Shown: one piece after another, positions 52,359 through 61,982 of the stretch | Layout of the letters: the number at the start of each line of letters is the position of its first letter | Position numbering within the stretch: the stretch's first letter is position 1 | From: Mesoflavibacter sp037029465 | GTDB taxonomy: Bacteria; Bacteroidota; Bacteroidia; Flavobacteriales; Flavobacteriaceae | Reading direction: 5' to 3' | DNA length: 64,000 bases | Assembly (NCBI RefSeq): GCF_037029465.1 | Contig: NZ_JAYMEM010000005.1 | Coordinates: forward strand, 217,293-281,292 | Notes under the pieces: model-generated | The model's input: only the letters and a program-made list of their open reading frames with translations | The model's database searches: none | Told to the model about the DNA's origin: nothing | Program-made: the position numbers and the translations under genes

Positions 52359-54257
52359 TTAGTAAGCTCTTTCTTTGTTACCTTCATAAAAGTTAATAAA
52401 GGCTCTGTTAACCACTCGATTACCACCTACAGTTGGGTAATTACCAGTAAAGTACCAGTCGCCTAAATGTTCTGGACAAGCCTTATGTAAATTCTCTACA
52501 GATTGGAAAATAATTTCTACCTCAGCATTAACAGAAGCGTCTGTTAATAACTCTGATATTTTAGAAGAAATTTGCTCTGTAGTAAATTGATCATAAATTT
52601 CTTTCACAAAGTTTTGTACGTCTTTATCTGCAAGATTTACTTGTGCTTTACACTTATTGTAAACCTCTTCAACTAAATTGTATTTGTTGTTTTCTTTTAA
52701 CAACTCTAAAGCTGCATTAAAAGCAACTAAAGACTCTAAGTTTGCCATGTCAATACCATAGCAATCTGGATAACGTATTTGTGGTGCAGATGAGACAACT
52801 ATTATTTTTTTAGGATGAAGTCTATCCATCATCTTAATAATACTTTTCTTTAATGTTGTACCACGTACAATACTATCGTCTATAATTACTAAGTTATCGG
52901 TAGGTTTGATTACGCCATAAGTTACATCGTAAACGTGCGCTACTAAATCATCACGACTACTGTCTTCTGTAATAAAGGTCCTTAGTTTTACGTCTTTTAT
53001 AGCTATTTTTTCAATACGAGGTGTTTCTTCTAATATTGAAATAACTTGCTCTTTAGATAGGTTTCCGTTTCCGTTTAAAATATCTTGTGTTTTTCTTTCA
53101 TTTAGATGCTCTTCAACAGTGTCAATCATTCCGTAGAAAGATGTTTCTGCTGTATTTGGTATATATGAGAAAACAGTATTTTTTGTGTCGTTATCTATCG
53201 CCTTTAGTACCTGAGGCATTAATAGTTTACCTAAAGTTTTACGTTCTTGATAGATTTCGGCATCACTTCCTCTAGAAAAATAGATACGTTCAAAACTACA
53301 TGATTTACGCTCTAAAGGTTGTAAAATCTGTTTGATAGATACATCTCCGGAAGTTTTGGTAATTATAGCGTGACCTGGCTCTAATTCTTTTACATCATCA
53401 AATTCTACATTAAAAACGGTTTGTATTACAGGACGCTCTGATGCTACAACTACAACTTCATCATCTTTGTAATAAAAAGCAGGTCTGATTCCAGCGGGAT
53501 CACGTAATACAAAGGAGTCTCCGTGTCCTAACAGTCCAGCCATAGCATAACCACCATCCCAATTTTTTGCAGCGCGTTTTAATATTTTATGAACTTTTAA
53601 ACGCTCTGCAATTAATGGTGAGCACTCATGTTTGCTGTATCCTTCTTTTTTTAGGTCTTTATAGATTTTACTAACGGCATCATCTAAAAAATGACCTATT
53701 TTTTCCATTATAGTAATGGTATCTGTGTATTCTTTAGGATGCTGACCTAAATCTACTAGGTTTTGGAATAATTCTTTAACATTGGTCATATTAAAGTTTC
53801 CTGCCAAAATTAGATTACGATGCATCCAATTGTTTTGTCTTAAAAACGGGTGTACACTTTCAACACTATTTTTACCAAAAGTACCATAACGTACGTGTCC
53901 TAAAAGTACTTCGCCAATATAAGGCACATGCTTTTTTTGTAGAGCAACATCATCTTGGTATTCTGGATGTTCTGTCAATACTTGATTAATTCGACTATTA
54001 ATTTGACCAAATATATCTTGAATAGGCTGCTGTGCAATAGATCTAACTCTACTTATGTAACGTTCACCAGGGTTAGTATCTAATTTTATACTTGCAAATC
54101 CAGCACCATCTTGACCACGATTGTGCTGTTTTTCCATCATTAAATACATTTTATTGACACCATAAAAAGCACTACCATATTTTTCTTTGTAGTATTCTAA
54201 TGGTTTTAATAGTCTAATATGCGCTATTCCGCATTCGTGTTTTAAAGCATCACTCAT
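52359..54257 (-). CDS. purF: Amidophosphoribosyltransferase (Bacteroidota long form)
   Basis: This enzyme makes phosphoribosylamine from PRPP and glutamine, the first step of purine synthesis. The N-terminal nucleophile cysteine is at residue 9 (HECGIAHI), implying removal of an eight-residue leader as in the Bacillus-type enzyme. The class II amidotransferase domain contains QHNRGQDGAGFA, HVRYGTFG and GNFNMTN. The PRPP site is VIIDDSIVRGTTLKKS. At 632 residues it is longer than typical PurF, mainly through the C-terminal extension. Confidence 0.88.
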   Translation of the reverse strand: MSDALKHECGIAHIRLLKPLEYYKEKYGSAFYGVNKMYLMMEKQHNRGQDGAGFASIKLDTNPGERYISRVRSIAQQPIQDIFGQINSRINQVLTEHPEYQDDVALQKKHVPYIGEVLLGHVRYGTFGKNSVESVHPFLRQNNWMHRNLILAGNFNMTNVKELFQNLVDLGQHPKEYTDTITIMEKIGHFLDDAVSKIYKDLKKEGYSKHECSPLIAERLKVHKILKRAAKNWDGGYAMAGLLGHGDSFVLRDPAGIRPAFYYKDDEVVVVASERPVIQTVFNVEFDDVKELEPGHAIITKTSGDVSIKQILQPLERKSCSFERIYFSRGSDAEIYQERKTLGKLLMPQVLKAIDNDTKNTVFSYIPNTAETSFYGMIDTVEEHLNERKTQDILNGNGNLSKEQVISILEETPRIEKIAIKDVKLRTFITEDSSRDDLVAHVYDVTYGVIKPTDNLVIIDDSIVRGTTLKKSIIKMMDRLHPKKIIVVSSAPQIRYPDCYGIDMANLESLVAFNAALELLKENNKYNLVEEVYNKCKAQVNLADKDVQNFVKEIYDQFTTEQISSKISELLTDASVNAEVEIIFQSVENLHKACPEHLGDWYFTGNYPTVGGNRVVNRAFINFYEGNKERAY

Positions 54258-54321
54258 TTTAGTTGTGTTGTGTGTGTTTTAAGAATGATAATTTGTTATC
54301 TGTTTAATTTTAAACAAGTTA

Positions 54322-54354
54322 ATAAAAAACGCGCTCAATATTAAAGAGCGCGTT
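54322..54354 (-). terminator. Terminator of the PfkB kinase gene
   Basis: The stem ACGCGCTC/GAGCGCGT with a 9-base loop is followed on the minus strand by a run of T residues, directly after the stop codon. Confidence 0.8.
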
Positions 54355-54357
54355 GTT

Positions 54358-55284
54358 TTATTGTAATTCTATTTCAAATTGTGTTAAGTTTTTAAACTGC
54401 TGAAGCCTTTTATTTACTTCGTCTTGTGTTAGGTTAAGCATGCGCTCGGTTCCAAATTTTTCTACACAAAATGAAGCTAAAGTAGAGCCGTAAATGACAG
54501 CGTTTTTCATGTTTTCAAAAGACACGTCGCCTGTGCTTGCTAAGTAACCTGCAAATCCACCAGCAAAAGTATCTCCTGCTCCTGTTGGATCAAAAACCTC
54601 TTCTAAAGGTAATGCAGGTGCATAAAATACGTTTTCATCATGAAATAATAATGCGCCATGTTCTCCTTTTTTAATAACTACATATTTTGGACCCATTTCA
54701 TGAATTTTTCTTGCAGCAACAACTAAACTGTATTCTCCTGTTAGTTGTCTTGCTTCTTCATCGTTAATTGTAATGACGTCTACACGTTTTATAACTTCAT
54801 GTAATTGGTCTAAAGCAGAATCCATCCAAAAATTCATAGTATCTAAAACTACTAATTTTGGTTTTTTAGTCATTTGATCTAAAACACCTGTTTGTACGAT
54901 AGGATGTAAGTTACCTAACATTACTACATCTGAGTCTTTGTAATTATCTGGAACGATTGGGTTAAAGTCTGCTAATACGTTTAGCTCTGTTGCTAAGGTG
55001 TCACGAGAATTCATATCGTTATGATATTTACCACTCCAGAAAAAAGTTTTACCGTCTTTTACTATTTCTACACCTTCAATATTGATATTTCTGTCTTTTA
55101 AAAGATCTAAATATTCTTGAGGAAAATCTCCACCAACTACAGAAACTGCAGCAGCATCTACATCAAAATTTGAAGCAGATAAACCTATATAAGTTGCTGC
55201 TCCGCCAAGTATTTTGTCTGTTTTTCCAAAAGGTGTTTCAATAGCATCAAAAGCTACGGTACCTACTATTACTAATTTGCTCAT
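54358..55284 (-). CDS. PfkB family carbohydrate/nucleoside kinase
   Basis: The 308-residue ribokinase-fold enzyme has the PfkB signature DPTGAGDTFAGGFAGYL with the catalytic aspartate, and the N-terminal glycine-rich substrate motif ILGGAATYIGLSASNF. The short N-terminus and TMNFWMDSALDQL segment suggest the adenosine kinase-like or sugar kinase group, without a definite substrate. It is followed downstream by purF, so a link to purine salvage is possible but unproven. Confidence 0.85.
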   Translation of the reverse strand: MSKLVIVGTVAFDAIETPFGKTDKILGGAATYIGLSASNFDVDAAAVSVVGGDFPQEYLDLLKDRNINIEGVEIVKDGKTFFWSGKYHNDMNSRDTLATELNVLADFNPIVPDNYKDSDVVMLGNLHPIVQTGVLDQMTKKPKLVVLDTMNFWMDSALDQLHEVIKRVDVITINDEEARQLTGEYSLVVAARKIHEMGPKYVVIKKGEHGALLFHDENVFYAPALPLEEVFDPTGAGDTFAGGFAGYLASTGDVSFENMKNAVIYGSTLASFCVEKFGTERMLNLTQDEVNKRLQQFKNLTQFEIELQ

Positions 55285-55396
55285 AAGGGCGATTTAAATT
55301 AAGCGGCAAATATACGATTTTAAATGGATAATAAAGGTTATAAATTTTAGCCTTTTTTAGTAGTGTTAATTGAAATATTAGTTCTGTTTTTGAGTT

Positions 55397-56038
55397 TTAT
55401 TTTCTGCCAAAATCTGCAGGAATTTCACCCCAAGCTTTGGTTTCCCATTTAACGATTGTAGTACTATAAGTATTTTCTTTTAGCCATTTTACAGCGCGAT
55501 CCACCAAATCAAAAACAGGTTTGTTTTTAGCGTTTCGTTCTAATTTGCTGTTGCAGTTTTTCTTTTTAACCCAACTTATGGCGGTTTTTGAGTCGGTGTA
55601 AATAATACGGTCACTATTGTGTTGTTTTAAAAATGCTAATCCGTGAACAATAGCTAAAAATTCACCTATATTATTGGTGCCTTCTTCAAAAGGACCTTGT
55701 ATAAATAGTTGTTTTTTGGTTTTGGTATCTACACCACGATATTCCATTATTCCTGGATTACCAGAAGATGCGGCATCAACCGAAATTGAGTTGTAATTAG
55801 GCTGACCTATTTTTTTAAGTTGTACTTCAGAAAGTTCACTTTTAAACGTTTTAGATTTTCCTATATAACCCGTTGGACCTTCTTTGTAAGCTTTTTTTGC
55901 AGCATCAAAAGAGGCAAATGATTTATACTGAGCACTTTTGTAATCCTTGATTTGGGCTTTACAGTCGTCCCAAGTTTCAAAAACACCAGTGTTATGGCCT
56001 TTCCAAACCGTATAATATTTTTTCTTTTTTTTACTCAT
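55397..56038 (-). CDS. rnhA: Ribonuclease HI with N-terminal viroplasmin (HBD-like) domain
   Basis: The enzyme degrades RNA in RNA-DNA hybrids. Residues 1-50 form a hybrid-binding/viroplasmin domain (YYTVWKGHNTGVFETWDDCKAQI). The RNase H core at about 82-213 has the acidic set D (SVDAASSGNPG), E (NIGEFLAIVHGL), D (IYTDSKTAISWV) and a late acidic site near GEIPADFGRK. The DASSGNPG form is normal for the Bacteroidota type. Confidence 0.9.
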   Translation of the reverse strand: MSKKKKKYYTVWKGHNTGVFETWDDCKAQIKDYKSAQYKSFASFDAAKKAYKEGPTGYIGKSKTFKSELSEVQLKKIGQPNYNSISVDAASSGNPGIMEYRGVDTKTKKQLFIQGPFEEGTNNIGEFLAIVHGLAFLKQHNSDRIIYTDSKTAISWVKKKNCNSKLERNAKNKPVFDLVDRAVKWLKENTYSTTIVKWETKAWGEIPADFGRK

Positions 56039-56070
56039 TATATATTTCTAGCAAAATTAAAGCTTGCGGA

Positions 56071-56847
56071 TTATAGTAGTTTGCTAATTAATACTTCTAA
56101 GGTTTTAACATCTTCAAGAGAGGCTAAATTTAGTGTTTTAATAAAGAGGTTTTCGTTATGAATTTCTATTTCTAGACCTTTTAATTTTACAATTTTATTG
56201 ACAAGGTTTATAGTTCTAATAGGATTTAAAGTTTTTGACACTGTAAAACACTCATAGTCTTTAAGTTTTATTTCATCGTCATTTCTTATTGAATCAAAAA
56301 ACTTTTCAGTTCCAGTTTTTTCTCTAAATGTGTAATGCCCATCGATAGATTCAATTTTTAACCATAGCATCAGATGGTTTTCAAAATAGTTATTACCTCT
56401 TCCGTAATTTACATAAGGCATAAAGATAAAACCTCTTTCAAATTTAAAACAATTAGAATAAGACCAATCATCATAACCACTTAAGATTTTGGTTTCTTCT
56501 ATGGTTTTAACTTCAAAATCGTTAAATCTATATTTTGTAAAATATCTACTTTCTTTTAAATGGTTAAGTGCAATTTCAATTTGTTTTTCTTTTTCGTAAG
56601 GTATTTTATCAAGTTCGTGTTGAGGTGTTGCTCTAAACTCATTATCGTGTACTAGCCAATTACCACTTTGAGCTTCTTCTAAGGTTAATTTAGCTCCTGT
56701 TTCAGGATCAATAATGAATTCATCTTTTAAACTTTCTCTTAGTTTTTTTTCATTTTCACCTTCAAATAAATCTCTTTTTGTGATAATGGTGTAAAATCCG
56801 ATAAAAAAAAGAAATAAACATAAAACAATAATTATTATCTCTAGCAT
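56071..56847 (-). CDS. Membrane-anchored protein of unknown function
   Basis: One N-terminal transmembrane helix (residues 3-23, IIIVLCLFLFFIGFYTI) is followed by about 235 soluble residues of mixed alpha/beta without a recognised domain (for example GYDDWSYSNCFKFERGFIFMPYVNYGRGNNYF). It lies between purN and the RNase H gene on the same strand, with a five-base gap to purN. No function is assigned. Confidence 0.6.
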   Translation of the reverse strand: MLEIIIIVLCLFLFFIGFYTIITKRDLFEGENEKKLRESLKDEFIIDPETGAKLTLEEAQSGNWLVHDNEFRATPQHELDKIPYEKEKQIEIALNHLKESRYFTKYRFNDFEVKTIEETKILSGYDDWSYSNCFKFERGFIFMPYVNYGRGNNYFENHLMLWLKIESIDGHYTFREKTGTEKFFDSIRNDDEIKLKDYECFTVSKTLNPIRTINLVNKIVKLKGLEIEIHNENLFIKTLNLASLEDVKTLEVLISKLL

Positions 56848-56852
56848 ATAAT

Positions 56853-57416
56853 TTATCTCAAAAGATCATCAACCACTTTAGGGAAATGTTCCATTTCTAA
56901 CTCATGGATTTTTGAAGCTACATCTTCTGCGGTATCAGTTGTTAAAACATCGCATTTTGCTTGAAAAATGATAGCGCCTTCATCATAGTTTTCGTTTACA
57001 TAGTGTATTGTAATACCGGTTTCTGTTTCTTTATTATTTACAACAGCTTCGTGTACATGCATACCGTACATTCCTTTTCCTCCATATTTTGGTAATAATG
57101 CAGGATGAATATTTATGACTTTATTTGGGAATGCTTTTAAGATATTTTCAGGAAACTTCCATAAAAATCCCGCAAGTATAATTAAATCTGGTTGGCTGAC
57201 TTTTAAGATATTAAGCACATCTTCTGTTTGTAAAAAAGCAATTCTGTTAAAAGATAAAGCACTGACTTTTAGTTTTTTACATCTATCTAAAACTTTGGCA
57301 TGAGGATTGTTAGTCAATACTTGAACAACAGACGCATTGTCACTATTGTGAAAAAACTTTATCAAATTTTCAGCATTACTTCCGCTACCGGACGCAAAAA
57401 TTACTACACGTTTCAT
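56853..57416 (-). CDS. purN: Phosphoribosylglycinamide formyltransferase
   Basis: PurN transfers a formyl group from 10-formyl-THF to GAR in purine synthesis. The start MKRVVIFASGSGSNAENLI (ATG at 57416) matches the family; an upstream ATG at 57458 is unlikely. Catalytic motifs are NIHPALLPKYGGKGMYG, with the conserved N and H, and TGITIHYVNENYDEGAI with the aspartate. The length from this start is 187. Confidence 0.95.
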   Translation of the reverse strand: MKRVVIFASGSGSNAENLIKFFHNSDNASVVQVLTNNPHAKVLDRCKKLKVSALSFNRIAFLQTEDVLNILKVSQPDLIILAGFLWKFPENILKAFPNKVINIHPALLPKYGGKGMYGMHVHEAVVNNKETETGITIHYVNENYDEGAIIFQAKCDVLTTDTAEDVASKIHELEMEHFPKVVDDLLR

Positions 57417-57549
57417 TTTTATAGTTTCAGTGTTAAATTCTTCAAACAAAAAAAGCAATAATTATTAACAATTACGGGCAAAACCGATTTTATTATTTAA
57501 ATTAGTAGCACATTTTTCAACTAAAAGTGTGTTTTAAATTAAAGTTTTT

Positions 57550-57557
57550 TATTTTTG
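57550..57557 (+). promoter_or_regulatory. Predicted -7 box of the acpP-fabF-rnc operon
   Basis: TATTTTTG matches TAnnTTTG and lies 30 bases before the acpP start codon. The -33 element is not clear. Confidence 0.45.
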
Positions 57558-57587
57558 CCACTTAATTAAAACTAAAAAATTAAAATT

Positions 57588-57821
57588 ATGTCAGACATTG
57601 CATCAAGAGTAAAAGCGATTATCGTAGACAAATTAGGTGTTGATGAGAACGAAGTAGTAAACGAAGCTAGCTTCACTAACGATTTAGGAGCAGATTCTTT
57701 AGACACTGTAGAATTAATTATGGAATTCGAAAAAGAATTTGATATTCAAATTCCAGATGACCAAGCAGAAAACATTGCAACAGTAGGTCAAGCTGTATCT
57801 TATATTGAAGCTGCAAAATAA
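57588..57821 (+). CDS. acpP: Acyl carrier protein
   Basis: The 77-residue carrier of fatty-acid synthesis has the phosphopantetheine motif LGADSLDTVEL with serine S37. It is acidic and helical as expected. The fabF gene begins 12 bases after it, the usual bacterial arrangement. Confidence 0.98.
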   Translation: MSDIASRVKAIIVDKLGVDENEVVNEASFTNDLGADSLDTVELIMEFEKEFDIQIPDDQAENIATVGQAVSYIEAAK

Positions 57822-57832
57822 GCACAATATTT

Positions 57833-59083
57833 ATGGAACTTAAGCGAGTAGTAGTTACAGGTTTAGGTGCGCTAACACCAATAGGAAACACTAAAGACGA
57901 GTACTGGAATGGTCTTGTTAATGGAAAAAGTGGTGCAGCGCCTATAACGTATTTTGATACCGAAAAATTCAAAACTAACTTTGCTTGCGAGTTAAAAAAC
58001 TTCGTGGCAACAGATTTTCTTGATAGAAAAGAAGCCCGAAAAATGGATAGGTTTACACAGTACGCAATGGTCGCGTCAGACGAGGCTATTGCGGACTCAA
58101 ACCTTGATTTAGACAAAGTCAACAAACTTAGAGTTGGCGTTGTTTGGGGAGCAGGAATTGGTGGATTAGAAACGTTTCAAAACGAAGTTTTAAACTACGC
58201 AGCAGGAGACGGTACACCAAGATTTAATCCTTTCTTTATCCCAAAAATGATTGCAGATATAGCACCAGGTAACATTTCTATTAAAAATGGATTTATGGGA
58301 CCTAACTATACTACAGTATCTGCATGTGCATCTTCAGCCAATGCAATGATAGATGCCTTAAACTACATACGTTTAGGACATTGTGATGTTATCGTTACCG
58401 GAGGTAGCGAAGCAGCAGTTACTATTGCAGGAATGGGTGGATTTAATTCTATGCACGCTTTATCAACTAGAAACGAAAGTCCAGAAACAGCATCAAGACC
58501 TTTTGATGCAACTAGAGATGGATTTGTTTTAGGTGAAGGAGCAGGCGCATTAATATTAGAAGAATATGAGCACGCAAAAGCTAGAGGCGCAAAAATTTAT
58601 GCCGAAGTTGTTGGCGGTGGATTATCTTCAGATGCATATCACATGACAGCTCCACATCCTGATGGAATAGGTGTTATTGCTGTTATGAAAAATTGCCTTG
58701 AAAACGCTGGAATAAAACCAGAAGAGGTAGATCATATTAATACTCACGGAACATCAACACCATTAGGTGATGTTGCCGAATTAAAAGCAATTAAAGCTGT
58801 TTTTGGAGATCATGCTAAAAACATTAATATTAATTCGACAAAATCCATGACAGGTCACTTATTAGGTGCAGCAGGAGCTATAGAAGCTATTGCATCTATT
58901 TTGGCTATGGAAAATGGTACGGTTCCTCCGACAATTAATCATACTACTGTCGATGAAAATATCGATCCAGAACTAAACTTAACATTAAACCAACCTCAAA
59001 AAAGAGACATCAAAGTAGCGATGAGCAATACTTTTGGATTTGGAGGTCATAACGCTTGCGTGCTGTTTAAGAAAATAGATTAG
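57833..59083 (+). CDS. fabF: 3-oxoacyl-ACP synthase II
   Basis: This condensing enzyme elongates acyl-ACP. The active-site cysteine is C165 in VSACASSANAMIDA. The two histidines lie in NTHGTSTPLGD and KSMTGHLLGAAGA. GFGGHNACVLF closes the protein. The length (416) is typical. It lies between acpP and rnc, a conserved order. Confidence 0.97.
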   Translation: MELKRVVVTGLGALTPIGNTKDEYWNGLVNGKSGAAPITYFDTEKFKTNFACELKNFVATDFLDRKEARKMDRFTQYAMVASDEAIADSNLDLDKVNKLRVGVVWGAGIGGLETFQNEVLNYAAGDGTPRFNPFFIPKMIADIAPGNISIKNGFMGPNYTTVSACASSANAMIDALNYIRLGHCDVIVTGGSEAAVTIAGMGGFNSMHALSTRNESPETASRPFDATRDGFVLGEGAGALILEEYEHAKARGAKIYAEVVGGGLSSDAYHMTAPHPDGIGVIAVMKNCLENAGIKPEEVDHINTHGTSTPLGDVAELKAIKAVFGDHAKNININSTKSMTGHLLGAAGAIEAIASILAMENGTVPPTINHTTVDENIDPELNLTLNQPQKRDIKVAMSNTFGFGGHNACVLFKKID

Positions 59084-59096
59084 TTCATAAATTTAC

Positions 59097-59843
59097 ATGA
59101 AACGCATTAAAAACATATTTAATTCCCAGTCTAAGGACAAAGGGGAATTTTTTATGTCTATTTCTAAAATTGTAAACTTTAAGCCTAAAAACATAAACCA
59201 TTACAAAACTGCCTTTACGCATCGTTCTATGAACATAAAAGATAGTAAAGGGCATATTGTAAATTATGAACGTTTAGAATTTTTAGGAGACGCAATGCTT
59301 AGCGCTGTTATAGCTCATTATCTATATACCGAAGTACCAAGTGGTGACGAAGGCTATTTAACAAAAATGCGTTCTAAAGTTGTAAGTAGAGAGCATTTAA
59401 ATGAATTGGGTAAAGATTTAGGCTTAATTAAATTAGTTGAAAGTAAAATACCTAAAGGACAATTTGGAGATAATATTCATGGTAATCTTTTTGAAGCTTT
59501 AGTAGGAGCCATTTATTTAGATAAGGGTTATAAAGCTTGCGAAAAATTTATTGAAGACAGAATTATTGAACCTTATGTAGATATTGAAACGCTTGAAGGT
59601 AAGGTGATTAGCTATAAGAGTTTATTGATAGAATGGTGCCAAAAAGAGAAAAAGCATTTTGACTACAATGTCTATGAAGACACGGGTAATAGTGATGTTA
59701 AACACTTTGCTGTAAAATTATCTATAGATCATAAAGTAGTTTCAAAAGCAAGAGCAACTTCAAAGAAAAAAGCAGAAGAAAAAGCATCTAAAAGAGCCTT
59801 TTTTGCTTTTCAAAAGCAGATAACAAAAGCTGCTATTTTATAA
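59097..59843 (+). CDS. rnc: Ribonuclease III
   Basis: RNase III cleaves double-stranded RNA in rRNA and mRNA processing. The catalytic signature is NYERLEFLGDAMLSAVIAHYLY, with a second acidic motif in NLFEALVGAIYLDKG. A C-terminal double-stranded RNA-binding domain begins near residue 175 (ISYKSLLIEWCQKEKK ... KARATSKKKAEEKASKRAF). The 248 residues are normal. It is the third gene of the acpP-fabF-rnc operon. Confidence 0.96.
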   Translation: MKRIKNIFNSQSKDKGEFFMSISKIVNFKPKNINHYKTAFTHRSMNIKDSKGHIVNYERLEFLGDAMLSAVIAHYLYTEVPSGDEGYLTKMRSKVVSREHLNELGKDLGLIKLVESKIPKGQFGDNIHGNLFEALVGAIYLDKGYKACEKFIEDRIIEPYVDIETLEGKVISYKSLLIEWCQKEKKHFDYNVYEDTGNSDVKHFAVKLSIDHKVVSKARATSKKKAEEKASKRAFFAFQKQITKAAIL

Positions 59844-59967
59844 AAAATTTACCTTTAAAAATAGGCAAAACACTACAACGTTTTCGTATTTTTTCATGTT
59901 AAGAATACGTAAAACATGCTTAAAATAAGCGTGTAAACACTATATTTACGGTTAGTTAAGTAATAAG

Positions 59968-60453
59968 ATGGCTGTAAAAAAATTATTGTTAGACGATTTT
60001 TTTGAAGAAGAACAGTTTAGTCTAATAGGAATTCATTGTACAATTGAAGATTTTAGATTAGCCTTTTTAATCAATCAAGTTTTAGATATACGTCTTAAAC
60101 GAAATAAGGATGATGTTCATTTTTCTAAAGACAATTCTGTTTTTGCGTTATTCGATTTTGATGAAAAACAACAACATATATCTTATCATCTTGTAGCAAA
60201 TATTTGTAAAGTAAAACATGATCAAAACCAGCAACTTAACTCACTTTTTGGAGACGAAAATTTTGGCTCAACCACACATTTTTTGCTTCCGGAATACAAA
60301 AAAGTAAATTATCTGCTTAAGATAGAAACAGATCTTACTTTTAACAAAGAAAAATTGATACTAAACAAACTATTAAAAATACCACAAGTAGTTACAGCTT
60401 ACAGTATAGATGTAAATACTTTAAAAACTAAAAACAACTTAATATTCAACTAA
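59968..60453 (+). CDS. IPExxxVDY family protein
   Basis: The 161-residue cytoplasmic protein contains the family-defining motif here as LPEYKKVNYLLKI (about residues 111-123) and a conserved N-terminal MAVKKLLLDDFFEE. Such proteins are restricted to Bacteroidota and often lie upstream of pyk. The stop overlaps the pyk start codon by one base, showing translational coupling. Function is unknown. Confidence 0.85.
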   Translation: MAVKKLLLDDFFEEEQFSLIGIHCTIEDFRLAFLINQVLDIRLKRNKDDVHFSKDNSVFALFDFDEKQQHISYHLVANICKVKHDQNQQLNSLFGDENFGSTTHFLLPEYKKVNYLLKIETDLTFNKEKLILNKLLKIPQVVTAYSIDVNTLKTKNNLIFN

Positions 60454-61895
60454 TGCCAAAAAGAAAAAAGACCAAAATAGTTGCAACCTTAGGACCAGCA
60501 ACAAGTAGTAAAGAGGTATTAAAAGGAATGTTAGACGAAGGTGCTAACGTATTTAGAATTAACTTCTCTCACGCAGATTATAAAGACGTAGAAGAGCGAG
60601 TTAAAATGATAAGAGAACTTAATGAAGAATTTGGTTACAATGCTTCTATTTTAGCAGATTTACAAGGTCCAAAATTACGCGTTGGTGTAATGAAAGAAGA
60701 GGTAATTGTAAATCCTGGTGACGAAATTATTTTTGCAACAGGCGAAAGATTTGAAGGCACAAAAGAACGTGTTTACATGACTTACAACAACTTTCCGCAA
60801 GATGCAAAACCAGGAGAAAGAATTCTTTTAGATGATGGTAAACTTATCTTCGAAGTTGTTTCTACAGATAAGAAAAAAGAAGTTGTAGCTAAAGTAATAC
60901 AAGGTGGACCATTAAAATCTAAAAAAGGAGTTAACCTACCTAATACTAATATATCTCAACCTGCGTTAACAGAAAAAGATGTAGAAGATGCAATTTTTGC
61001 ATGTAAGCTAGGTGTAGATTGGATCGCGCTTTCTTTTGTAAGACACGCAGAAGATTTAATGGAGCTTGAAGAGTTAATAAAGAAAAATAGCGAACATAAA
61101 ATCCCTATCATTGCTAAAATTGAAAAGCCAGAAGGTGTAGCCAACATTGACAAAATTGTTGCTTACTGTGATGGTATAATGGTAGCACGTGGTGATTTGG
61201 GTGTAGAAATTCCTGCAGAAGAAGTGCCTTTAGTACAAAAACAATTAGTATTACGCGCAAAAAGAGCAAGAATACCTGTAATTATTGCTACACAAATGAT
61301 GGAAACTATGATTAATAGTTTAACACCAACACGTGCTGAAGTAAATGACGTAGGTAACTCGGTAATGGATGGAGCAGATGCGGTAATGTTATCTGGTGAG
61401 ACTAGTGTAGGACAATATCCTATTCAGGTAATTCGTCAAATGTCTAACATTATTAAAAGTGTTGAAGACTCAGATTTAATTAAAGTGCCACAATCACCAC
61501 CGCATATTCGCACTAAGCGTTACATAACTAAATCTATATGTTATCACGCAGCAAATATGGCTAATGAGATTGATGCAAAAGCCATTTCAACATTAACAAA
61601 TAGTGGTTATACAGCGTTTCAAATTTCAGCTTGGCGACCAAAAGCACATATTTTAGTATTTACATCTAACCGTCGTATTTTAACTCAATTAAGTTTACTT
61701 TGGGGTGTTACAGCATTTTATTACGATAAATATGTTAGTACAGACGAAACTATTGAAGACGTTAACGCTATTGCTTGTAAAAAGGGATTCTTAGAAGTAG
61801 GAGACATGCTAATTAGTCTTGCAGCTATGCCAATTCAAGAGAAAGGAATGGTAAATACATTAAGAGTAACAGAAATAGAAAGTTGTAGTTTCTAA
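60453..61895 (+). CDS. pyk: Pyruvate kinase
   Basis: The enzyme converts phosphoenolpyruvate and ADP to pyruvate and ATP. Motifs are TKIVATLGPATSS, FRINFSHADY, ADLQGPKLRVG, and the signature IPIIAKIEKPEGVANID with the catalytic lysine, then MVARGDLGVE and PVIIATQMMETMINSLTPTRAE. The 480 residues include the C-terminal allosteric domain without the PEP-utiliser extension. Confidence 0.98.
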   Translation: MPKRKKTKIVATLGPATSSKEVLKGMLDEGANVFRINFSHADYKDVEERVKMIRELNEEFGYNASILADLQGPKLRVGVMKEEVIVNPGDEIIFATGERFEGTKERVYMTYNNFPQDAKPGERILLDDGKLIFEVVSTDKKKEVVAKVIQGGPLKSKKGVNLPNTNISQPALTEKDVEDAIFACKLGVDWIALSFVRHAEDLMELEELIKKNSEHKIPIIAKIEKPEGVANIDKIVAYCDGIMVARGDLGVEIPAEEVPLVQKQLVLRAKRARIPVIIATQMMETMINSLTPTRAEVNDVGNSVMDGADAVMLSGETSVGQYPIQVIRQMSNIIKSVEDSDLIKVPQSPPHIRTKRYITKSICYHAANMANEIDAKAISTLTNSGYTAFQISAWRPKAHILVFTSNRRILTQLSLLWGVTAFYYDKYVSTDETIEDVNAIACKKGFLEVGDMLISLAAMPIQEKGMVNTLRVTEIESCSF

Positions 61896-61900
61896 AAGCC

Positions 61901-61920
61901 TGTACTGAGCGCAGTCGAAG
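61901..61920. repeat. Dispersed flavobacterial intergenic repeat
   Basis: The sequence around TACTGAGCGCAGTCGAAG is related to the element at 9477-9509 and to repeats common in this family's genomes. It lies just after pyk. Confidence 0.4.
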
Positions 61921-61948
61921 AGCAGTCAATAACAGTACAAATATTAAA

Positions 61949-61982
61949 AGACCAGTTTCTTACTAAGAAGCTGGTTTTTTTA
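61949..61982. terminator. Bidirectional terminator between pyk and dinB
   Basis: The stem ACCAGTTTCTTA/TAAGAAGCTGGT with one mismatch has a plus-strand run of T residues and ends at the convergent dinB stop codon. Confidence 0.7.
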